Part shown: in pieces, positions 54,261 through 63,100 of the stretch
Layout of the letters: each line of letters opens with the position of its first letter
How positions within the stretch are numbered: the first letter of the stretch is position 1
Source: Bin87 sp965204685
Lineage (GTDB): Bacteria; Chloroflexota; Dehalococcoidia; Lucifugimonadales; UBA3495
Length of the DNA stretch: 64,000 bases
Reading direction: 5' to 3'
Assembly (NCBI GenBank): GCA_965204685.1
Contig: OZ242004.1
Location: 1 to 64,000, forward strand
The notes under the pieces: model-generated
What the model was told of the DNA's origin: nothing
The model's database searches: none
Seen by the model: only the letters and a program-made list of their open reading frames with translations
Position numbers and translations under genes: made by a program

Positions 54261-54387
54261 TCTTCTTGCTTTCCGTGCCCGGCCCACGTCAGGCAGGCAC
54301 AATCCTTCAATCCAGAGCCGCCGCGGGCTAGGTCCCATGGGGACTGCGCACAGGGCGGAGCGCCGCTTATAGGGAGGCGATCACGTT

Positions 54388-57300
54388 ATGCTCGATGTCG
54401 TCAGCAACGTCAGGAAGGTGGGCCGCCGGTTGCGCCCTTGCATGTCCTCATCAGCCCCTATCGGTTTCCCCGCGACTTTGAAGGCGGCGATGTTGACCCG
54501 GCGCCGCGCTCTGATGCTCCCCCTGCTGTTGGCCGTCGCTCTGATGGCGCTGGCGGTCTTCTTCGTCAGCAACGCGCCACCCGCCGCCCAGGCCCAGCCG
54601 GGCACGGACTACGATGCAGATGACGACGGCCTGATCGAGGTGTCCGGCCTGGCCCAGCTGAACGCCATTCGCTGGGACCTGGACGGCGACGGCTCAGCCA
54701 GCGACACCGGTTACGCCGCCGCCTTCCCCAACCCCGCCGAGGGCATGGGCTGTCCGACGACGGGGTGCGTAGGCTACGAACTTGCCGCCGACCTGGACTT
54801 CGACACCAACTCGAATGGACAGGCCGACGCCGGGGACGAATACTGGAACAACGGCCACGGCTGGGTGCCCATCGGGGAGCATCCGCCCCGTGTGACACAC
54901 CGTGAGCCGGCCACCGGTTACTTCGACGCCGTATTTGAGGGCAACGGCCGGGTCATCAGCAACCTGTACATCGACTCAAGCCTTCACAAGCTGGCCCAAG
55001 CCGTCGGCCTGCCCCGCTCAAAATGGGGTAGGAGTACAGGACTCTATGGGCAGACGGCTCATCTCGGGCTGTTCGAGAAGGTTGGCGCCCGGGGCGTCGT
55101 CCGCAACGTGGGGCTGGAAGACGTTGACGTGTCCCGGAGGTATAGCTGCGTAACGTCGGTAACGTCGTACCCCGGCTGGTGCGGGCGTGGGCGCGTGGGT
55201 GGCCTGGCCGGGGTTAACCGCGGCAAGATCAGCGGCAGCTGGGTGACCGGCGCAGTATCCAACACGGGAACCGACGCCAACGAGCTCTCCAGCCAGATCC
55301 CCAGACATTTCGCCGTGACTGCCGGGGGCCTGGTTGGGCTGGCCAACCCGTCCAGCGTCATCTCCGGCAGTTACTCCACTGCCGTGGTGTCCGTCCAATC
55401 GGACTGGGGCCAGCTCGGCGTCCAAGGCGGCGGGCTGGTGGGGCGAAACGACGGCTCGATCATCGCCAGCTACGCCGCCGGCCGGGTCTATACCAACCAG
55501 GGCCACGCATATAGGAGGTTCATTTACCGGGTCGGCGGGCTGGTGGGGCACAATAACGGGACCATCACCGCCAGCTACTCCACCAGCATGGTGTCCGGCG
55601 CCGGCGGCCATATCGTCAACAGCGGGCTGGTGGCCGACGGCGACGGCAACCCCGCTCTCCCCCACTCCCACGTCGATGTCGGCGACTCCGGTCTGAGAGG
55701 CACTGCCACCGCCAGTTACTTTGATACCGGCGCCTCCGGCCAGAGCGGCAGCTACGTCGGCGTGGGCAAGACGACGGCGGAGCTGCAGGGAACCACCGAA
55801 ACCTCGAACCAACAGAACTACACCCCATATACCGGCATCTACGCCGACTGGAACGTGGACTTGGACGGCGACGGCAGCGGCGACGACCCCTGGGACTTCG
55901 GCACGGACAGCCAGTACCCGGTGCTGAGCGCGCTGGGCGTGACCAAACAGCGCGGGTGGGCGCCGCTCCCGACACCCGTCATCGACTACGACAGCGACGA
56001 CGACGGCCTGATCGAAATTTCCGACAGATACCAGTTGAAGGTGGTCCGCTGGGATCTGAACGGCGACGGTTCGCCCTCTGGCGCCGGCTACCACATCGCG
56101 TTCCCCAACGCCGCCGCCGGCATGGGCTGCCCGGAGACGGGCTGCGTCGGCTACGAGCTGGTCTCCGACCTGGACATGGACATCGGATTATACTACATAC
56201 CCAGAATCGTGCCCATCGGAGGATGGAGCGGACGCTATTCGGCCGTCTTCGAAGGCAACGGGCACACCATCGAGAACCTCCGCGCCAGCGGATTCTACCA
56301 GGGGTCCGGGCTGTTCAGCGTAATCAGCGCCGACGGCGTCGTACGCAACCTCAACCTGGCCTCCGTAAATGTGGGGGGACGAAACTGGGTCGGCGGGCTG
56401 GCCGGCATCAATCATGGCGCCATCAGCAACGTCCACGTGAGCGGGGATGTCGGGACGAGGAGCGTGAACGACACCGGGGTCGGCGGGCTGGTGGGGCTGA
56501 ACGGCCCGACCGGCATCATCACGGACAGCAGCAGCGAGGGTGATGCGGTTGGTTCAGTCGATGGGAATGATGGCCGATACGTCGGCGGACTGGTGGGTCG
56601 CAACGAGGGCTCCATCGGGAGCAGTTACTCCACCGCCAATGCGTGGGGCGTGGACAGCGACGACATGGGGGGCCTGGTCGGTTACAACGCCGCTTCCGGC
56701 TCCATCCGGGCGGGATACGCCACCGGCGACGTGTGGAACGGCAACTGGGAAAAATTCATTCCGGATTACTGGGATGTCGAGCCGAGCCGCTATCTGGGGG
56801 GACTGGTGGGCACCAACGAGGGCGAAATCACCGCCAGCTACTCCACTGGACGAGCGTCCCTTGGGGAAGCCATGGGCGGCCTGGTAGGGCGCCATCTCGG
56901 CGGCACGGTGACGGACAGTTACTATGATACAAAGACCTCTGGCTGGAACGTCAGCGCCGGGGGCGTGGGCAAGACCACGGAGGAATTGCAGCGGCCCTGG
57001 AGATACGAGGGCATCTACGCCAACTGGAACCTGGACCTGGACGGCGACGGCAACCCGGACGACCCCTGGGACTTCGGCTCGGCCACCCAGTACCCGAAGC
57101 ATAAGGCCCCGGACCAGGAACAGTCGGGCCTGCAGGGGCAGCAACCACTGCAACAGCAGGAGGCGCCCAGGGACTACTCGGAGCTCATCTCGCAGATGTA
57201 CCAGTGGCGCAACGACCCGCAGTGGGTCAGCGAAAAGCCTCACACCGACCGCTGGGACCGGGCGCTGCTGGCCTTCGGGGAGACGGTGTCGGACACGACG

Positions 57301-59697
57301 CTGACGCCGATGACGGCGGCTGAGGCGCAGGACTTCGCCGACCGGGGCTGGTCCCGCTGGGTGGACGTGGCCGCCGCGCTGGAGGAGATCGAGGCTGCCG
57401 CGGCGGCCGCGCAGCAGCAGGGAACGCCGAACCAGGCGCCCACGGTGTCGGCACCCATCGCCGACGCAACCATCGTCAACGAGAGCGGGACCAAGCAGGT
57501 TTCCCTGTCCAGCGTGTTCACCGACGCCGACGGCGACAGCCTGACCATCACCGCCGCCTCCTCCGACGAGGCCGTGGCTACCGTCTCCGTGGCGCCCAAC
57601 TACTCCACGTTGACGGTGAGTGCGCAGGCCCGTGGGACGGCGACCATCACCGTAACAGCCGCCGACGGCAATGGCGGCACGGTGTCGGACACGTTCACGG
57701 TGACGGTGAAGGCCGCCCCGGCGGTGGCCTTGGCCCTGGCCGACGTGAGCGGGCTGGAGGTGGGATCCACTCAGGACGTGTCCCTATCCGGCGCGTTCAG
57801 CGACGCCGACGGCGACGCGCTGACCATCACCGCCGCATCCTCGGATGAAGCCATCGCCACGGTCTCGGTGGCGTCCGACGGCTCCAGGCTGACGGCGGCG
57901 CGGGTCGCTGAGGGCACGGCGACCATCACGGTCACGGCCCAGGACGCCGACGGCAACCGGGTCAGCGATAACTTCACCGTGTCGGTGAAGCGATACGCGG
58001 CGCTGATCGCAAAGATGTACCAATGGCGCAACGACCCCCAATGGAGCAGCTACAAGGCCCACACCGACCGCTGGGACCGGGCGCTGCTGGCCTTCGGGGA
58101 GACCGTCTCCGACACGTCGCTGACGCCGATGACGGCGGCGGAGGCCCAGGACTTCGCCGACCGGGGCTGGTCCCGCTGGGTGGAGGTGGCCGCCGCCCTG
58201 AAGGAGATCGAGGCCGCGCCACAGCAACAGCAGGCAACGCCCAACCAATCTCCCACGGTGGCCGCCGCCATCGCCGACGCCACCATCGTCAACCAGACTG
58301 GCGCCAGGCAGGTCTCCCTGTCCGGCACCTTCAGCGACGGGGACGGGGACAGCCTGACCATAACGGCGGTTTCGTCCAACGAGGCCGTGGCCACGGTGTC
58401 CGTCGCCTCCGACCACTCCACGCTGACGGTGAGCGCCCAGGCCCGTGGCACGGCCACCGTCACGGTGACCGCCGCCGACGGCAACGGCGGCACGGTGTCG
58501 GACACGTTCACCGTGAAGGTGAAGGCCGCGCCGGTGGTGGCCGCAGCCATCGCCGACGTGTCCGGCCTGGAGGTGGGAGATGCTGAGGACGTATCCCTGT
58601 CCGGCGTGTTCAGCGACGCCGACGGCGACAGCCTGACCTACAGCGCCGCGTCGTCGGACGACGCCGTGGCGGATGCCTTCCTGTTCCACGGCACGCTGAC
58701 GGTGGTCGGAATTTCGGAAGGGTCGGGGACTATCACGGTGACGGCCCAGGACGCCGACGGCAACCGGGTCAGCGACGCCTTCGACGTGTCGGTGGTCCCG
58801 GAGCCGGAGCAGCCCAACCGGGCGCCCACGGTGGCCTCTGCCATTGACGACGTAACCATCGTCAACCAGAGCGCAACGCACACGGTATCCCTGTCCGGGG
58901 TGTTCGACGACGCCGACGGCGACAGCCTGACCATCACCGCCGGTTCGTCCAATGACGCCGTGGCCACGGCGTCGGTGTCCGCCGGTTACTCCAGCCTGAC
59001 GGTATCCGCCCAGGCCCGGGGCACGGCGACCATCACAATCAATGCCAACGACGGCAACGGCGGCACGGCGTCTGACACCTTCACCGTTACAGTCAAGGCC
59101 GCCCCGGTGGTGGCTTCGGCCATCGCCGACGTGTCCGGCCTGGCGGTGGGAGATGCTGAGGACGTATCCCTGTCCGGCGTCTTCAGCGACGCCGACGGCG
59201 ACACGCTGACCATCACGGCCAGTTCGTCCAATGACGCCATCGCCACCGCAACCGTGGCCGCCGACGGCTCCAATCTGACGGTTACCGGCGTGGCCGAAGG
59301 CACGGCCACCATCACGGTCACGGCCCAGGACGCCGACGGCAACCGGGTCAGCGACACCTTCACCGTGGCGGTGGAACCGGAGGAAGAGGAACCGGAGCGG
59401 GAAGCCTCTGACGGCTCACCCACGGTGGTCTCGCCCCTGGCCGACATCAGCCTGGAGCCGCCGCAGCATCGGGAGATCTCCCTGTCCGGCGTTTTCCGGG
59501 ACCCCGACGGCGACGACCTGACCTTCAGCGCCACATCGTCCAACTACGCCGTGGCGGCCACCCTGCATGTGAACGGCTCCACCCTGACGGTGGTGGCGAC
59601 CGGCACGGGCACGGCCACCATCACGGTCACGGCGGAGGACCCCGACGGCAACCGGGTCAGCGATGAGTTCCAGGTGACGGTCACGCCGGCCTCGTAG
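54388..59697 (+). CDS. Giant secreted GLUG/VCBS surface protein, 1769 aa
   Basis: ATG 54388 follows GGGAGGCG; an inner ATG at 54490 (MLTRRRALMLPLLLAVALMA) marks the signal peptide proper, and the 34-residue extension parallels the out-of-frame leader of the 37331 gene. Cut near QAQPG. Two GLUG blocks follow (residues about 71-515 and 531-908), each opening with a D-x-D-D-D-G-L-I-E-(V/I)-S motif and made of G-L-V-G-x-N-x-G-x-I-x-x-S-Y-x-T-G repeats. The C-terminal half alternates VCBS/Ig-like repeats with two DRWDR modules (57170-57400 and 57988-58215), and ends FQVTVTPAS. The Ig repeats are nearly identical in DNA to those of the 30172 gene. No anchor is visible. Adhesin or matrix function is inferred. 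Confidence 0.85.
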   Translation: MLDVVSNVRKVGRRLRPCMSSSAPIGFPATLKAAMLTRRRALMLPLLLAVALMALAVFFVSNAPPAAQAQPGTDYDADDDGLIEVSGLAQLNAIRWDLDGDGSASDTGYAAAFPNPAEGMGCPTTGCVGYELAADLDFDTNSNGQADAGDEYWNNGHGWVPIGEHPPRVTHREPATGYFDAVFEGNGRVISNLYIDSSLHKLAQAVGLPRSKWGRSTGLYGQTAHLGLFEKVGARGVVRNVGLEDVDVSRRYSCVTSVTSYPGWCGRGRVGGLAGVNRGKISGSWVTGAVSNTGTDANELSSQIPRHFAVTAGGLVGLANPSSVISGSYSTAVVSVQSDWGQLGVQGGGLVGRNDGSIIASYAAGRVYTNQGHAYRRFIYRVGGLVGHNNGTITASYSTSMVSGAGGHIVNSGLVADGDGNPALPHSHVDVGDSGLRGTATASYFDTGASGQSGSYVGVGKTTAELQGTTETSNQQNYTPYTGIYADWNVDLDGDGSGDDPWDFGTDSQYPVLSALGVTKQRGWAPLPTPVIDYDSDDDGLIEISDRYQLKVVRWDLNGDGSPSGAGYHIAFPNAAAGMGCPETGCVGYELVSDLDMDIGLYYIPRIVPIGGWSGRYSAVFEGNGHTIENLRASGFYQGSGLFSVISADGVVRNLNLASVNVGGRNWVGGLAGINHGAISNVHVSGDVGTRSVNDTGVGGLVGLNGPTGIITDSSSEGDAVGSVDGNDGRYVGGLVGRNEGSIGSSYSTANAWGVDSDDMGGLVGYNAASGSIRAGYATGDVWNGNWEKFIPDYWDVEPSRYLGGLVGTNEGEITASYSTGRASLGEAMGGLVGRHLGGTVTDSYYDTKTSGWNVSAGGVGKTTEELQRPWRYEGIYANWNLDLDGDGNPDDPWDFGSATQYPKHKAPDQEQSGLQGQQPLQQQEAPRDYSELISQMYQWRNDPQWVSEKPHTDRWDRALLAFGETVSDTTLTPMTAAEAQDFADRGWSRWVDVAAALEEIEAAAAAAQQQGTPNQAPTVSAPIADATIVNESGTKQVSLSSVFTDADGDSLTITAASSDEAVATVSVAPNYSTLTVSAQARGTATITVTAADGNGGTVSDTFTVTVKAAPAVALALADVSGLEVGSTQDVSLSGAFSDADGDALTITAASSDEAIATVSVASDGSRLTAARVAEGTATITVTAQDADGNRVSDNFTVSVKRYAALIAKMYQWRNDPQWSSYKAHTDRWDRALLAFGETVSDTSLTPMTAAEAQDFADRGWSRWVEVAAALKEIEAAPQQQQATPNQSPTVAAAIADATIVNQTGARQVSLSGTFSDGDGDSLTITAVSSNEAVATVSVASDHSTLTVSAQARGTATVTVTAADGNGGTVSDTFTVKVKAAPVVAAAIADVSGLEVGDAEDVSLSGVFSDADGDSLTYSAASSDDAVADAFLFHGTLTVVGISEGSGTITVTAQDADGNRVSDAFDVSVVPEPEQPNRAPTVASAIDDVTIVNQSATHTVSLSGVFDDADGDSLTITAGSSNDAVATASVSAGYSSLTVSAQARGTATITINANDGNGGTASDTFTVTVKAAPVVASAIADVSGLAVGDAEDVSLSGVFSDADGDTLTITASSSNDAIATATVAADGSNLTVTGVAEGTATITVTAQDADGNRVSDTFTVAVEPEEEEPEREASDGSPTVVSPLADISLEPPQHREISLSGVFRDPDGDDLTFSATSSNYAVAATLHVNGSTLTVVATGTGTATITVTAEDPDGNRVSDEFQVTVTPAS

Positions 59698-59746
59698 GCG
59701 GGGCAAGGGGAGTATAGGTTTCCCCCGAGGCACGGACCTGTTCGCG

Positions 59747-59774
59747 CGGGCGTCCGGTTGCGGCTGGACGCCCG
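59747..59774. terminator. Conserved locus hairpin, copy 6
   Basis: CGGGCGTCC (59747-59755) pairs with GGACGCCCG (59766-59774). The 25 bp before it (CCCCCGAGGCAC-G/A-GACCTG...) are shared with copy 4. Confidence 0.75.
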
Positions 59775-59776
59775 TC

Positions 59777-59877
59777 TCAGTCCAGCTTGCCGACGAGTGA
59801 GTGACGCGCCGGCTGGCCTGGCTCAGCCGGCACAGGCATTCCCGCAGGGCCTGGATCTCCCGGCAGGGCTGGTCCAT
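59777..59877 (-). pseudogene. Kinase 5' stub with start codon retained
   Basis: ATG 59875-59877, preceded by GGAGAAAGGC, encodes MDQPCREIQALRECLCRLSQ ASRRV, matching kinase residues 1-28. One base is then missing relative to the other stubs, so the shared tail (NSLVGKLD, TGA) is out of frame. It is the longest 5' stub. Confidence 0.6.
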
Positions 59878-59906
59878 GCCTTTCTCCGGACCGGACCACC
59901 AGCAAC

Positions 59907-59998
59907 GACTGCGTAGCTGACCAAGCGCAAGCATACATTAACCCATACAAAAGATGGTCTAAAAATACGGACTGAAATACTGTTTCTGGTGTAAGTTT
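59907..59998. promoter_or_regulatory. Conserved intergenic cassette, copy F
   Basis: GACTGCGTAGCTGACC, GCATACATTAACCCATACAA, GTCTAAAAATACGGACTG and TTCTGGTGTAAG, between the kinase stub and the gene at 60192. Confidence 0.75.
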
Positions 59999-60010
59999 GC
60001 GCAGCTTTCC

Positions 60011-60049
60011 GCGCCGGAAAAAGCAACAGCAGCGCCGCCGGAGCCGTGG
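60011..60049 (+). promoter_or_regulatory. Conserved leader element, copy F
   Basis: GCCGGAAAAAGCAACAGC ... GCCGGAGCCGTGG, continuing TTCCCCGTGGAGCCGCA as in copy C. It lies about 140 bp upstream of the ATG. A direct repeat of CATAACGCACT occurs further down, at about 60149-60177. Confidence 0.45.
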
Positions 60050-60191
60050 TTCCCCGTGGAGCCGCACCGGAAGGCGGTCCGCCGTTGACTGGGTAGTCAG
60101 CGATTGGCGACGCTCCTGTTCCGGGAGGAACCGGTCCCGCCAGCAGGTTTCATAACGCACTCTCTTTCATAACGCACTGCGGAGGTCCCCA

Positions 60192-63100
60192 ATGAAATTC
60201 ACGCCCCCGTCCAGTCCCCTTCACCCGCTTCACGCCGCACTGACGAACCGGCGCCGCCGGGCGCTGTGCGCGCTGGCGCTGCTGGCGGTGGCATTGACTG
60301 CCGGTGTGGCGGCGCTGTCGCTGCTGTCCTCGGGCCCGGCCCAGGCCCAGGGGGCCGAGCCGCCGCCGCCATCGAACCTGCAATGCACCACCAGAACGGA
60401 CGCGGTGTGGTTCATGTGGGACGTTCCCCAGTGGTCCGGCAGGGAGGCGGTTTCCTACGACTACGAGCTGGCGCTGCCGGACGGCCGGCGGGAGCAGGGC
60501 AACGTCAAGGGACAGACGCTGTTGCGGCGGGGCAGCTACCCGTCGGGGAAGCCGGTCAGCCTCAGCGTCAAGGCGAACTACGAAACCGCCGAGGGAGGCC
60601 GGGAGACCAGCGCCCAGGCGACGCTGACCTGCTACATCGGAGGAGCGCGGGTGCTGGAGATCAAGGCGGGGAACACCACGCGGAAGTACGGCGGGACCGA
60701 CGCCCTGAGCTACACGGTGAGCGGGCTGGTGGACGGCGATGCGGCCAGCAACGTGGTGTCGGGCAGCCTGGGCCGGGCGCCGGGAGACGACGCGGGCAGC
60801 TACGCCATCAACCTGGGCACGCTGGCCATCACGTCGGCATATACCACCAAGTACGCCCTGCCAGCCGATTTCACGGCGGGAACGGCGTACACCATCACGC
60901 CCAAGGCGGTGACCTGGACCGGCACCGCGCCCGCCAGGGCCTACGACGGCACCACGACGCTCGTGGGATCTTTGAGTGGAAGTTTCGCCGCCGGGGACAT
61001 CCTCAGCGGGGACGTGGTGACGGTCAGCGGCGGCCGCTACGCCGCGGCGGACGCCGGAACAGGCATCGCCGTCACCGGGGTCTCTGCGGGAGGAGCGGAC
61101 GCGGGCAACTATGACGTGACCTTCAGCGTGAGCGGAGACATCACGCCCCTGGAGATAACGACCATCAGCGGAGCGCGGGTGAACGCGCGGGAGGCCGACG
61201 GGACCACGGACGCCACCTTCGACACCGGCCGGGTCCGGGTGATCGGGGCGCTGGCGGGGGAGTTGGCGGACCTGCGGGCCGGGGGTCTGGCGGTGAGCGG
61301 GACCTTCCCGTCGGCGGAGCCGGGTTCCTATGACCTGAGCGTGACCTACTCGTTGCAGGACCACGGGACGTTCAAGGCGGGCAACTACACGCTGTCCGCC
61401 GGCGCCGCCAGCGCCACCCTGCACGGCGAGATCCAGGACGCATCCGCACGGGGAGCCGTTTCCCGCTGCCAGCCGGAGGCCGGCGACGACTACGACGCTG
61501 ACGACGACGGCCTGATCGAGGTGTGCAGCCTGGCGCAGCTGAGCGCCATCCGCTTTGACCTTGACGGCGACGGCTCCGCCAGCGGTTCCGCCATTGCCGA
61601 TGCCGGCGACAGCTACGAAGCCGCCTTCCCGGGCATCACCGCCAACGGGGCGGGCTGTCCCCAGAGCGGTTGCGTCGGCTATGAGCTGACCGCCGACCTG
61701 GACTTCGACACTAACGCAGATGGGGAAACCGATGCCGGCGACACCTACTGGAACGACGGCAAGGGCTGGCTACCCATCGGCCAATACGCCGCCGTCTTTG
61801 AGGGCAACGGCCACGCCATCCGCAACCTGTACATCAACGATGGTCAGCGTCGGGGATTGTTCCACAAGATTACCGGGACCGGTGTCATCCGCAACGTGGT
61901 ACTCAAGGCCGTGAACGTATCCGGCGACGGGGACTACAAGGGCGGTCTGGTCGGACAAAACAATGGCACGATAAACAATGCTGGCCTGGCCGGCTCAGTA
62001 TCCGGCCGGCATGAACTTGGAGGCCTGGTCGGGATTAATTGGGGCACGGTGAAGAACAGCTATTCCTCCGGCGAGGTCAACGGGAAAGGATACCGGGTCG
62101 GGGGGCTGGTGGGACGGAACGCCGGGCGCATTGAACGTAGCTATTCCACGGCAAACGTAACCGCAAACGCGCCCGGGGTTGGCAAGGTGGAGGAGGAGCG
62201 GCTTTACTATGGCCAGCTTGAATTGGCCGGGGGTCTCGGGGGCTTGGTAGGGGGCAACAGTGGCAGCGTCGTGAGTAGCTATGCCACCGGCCAGGTATCG
62301 GGCAATGTCCATCGAGTGGGTGGCCTGGTGGGGTACAGCACAATGTTCCAAACAGTAGGCCCCGAGATCTTTGCCAGCTACGCTACCGGCGACGTACACA
62401 GCAGTGGGAGCCTTGTCGGAGGACTGACGGGGTACCATCAAACGCCCATCTCGGCCAGTTACTCCTTGGGCAGCGTGTCCGGCGGTGACCAAGTCGGGGG
62501 GCTGATCGGCCGCGGTGGAAGCGTATATTGGAAACACACTGGTCACAAATGTTCCGGCTGCGCTGTCCACAAAGGCGGCATCACCGCCAGCTACTGGAAT
62601 TTCCAGGCGTACGGTCAGACCGCCACGATTACCCTGCATCTGAATGGGAGGTTCTCTCACTTCCCGACTGGAGCCAGCCGGACCACTGCCGAGTTGCAGC
62701 AGCCTACGGGCTATACCGGCGTCTACACCGACTGGGACGACCTCCGGGACAACCGCGGCGACTCCTACGCGTGGGACTTCGGCACGTCCCTGGACTTCCC
62801 GGTGCTGCGGGACACCGGTCCCAGCGTGGCCGCCCAGCGGGCCCGGCTGCCGGATGCGCCCGTCTCCGCCGGGCCTGTCATGTCGCCTGACGAGTTGCGG
62901 CTGGCCAGTCTTAACGACTACGACCGGGACGACGACGGCCTCATCGAGGTGTCCAACCTGGAGCAACTACACGCCTCCCGCTATGACATCTGGGGTAATG
63001 GCGATCCTAACTACAAAGGGTATTGGTTGGCTTACCCCAACCCGAGAGACGGGATGGGTTGTCCCCAAGACGGTTGCGTGGGCTACGAGCTGGTGGCCGA

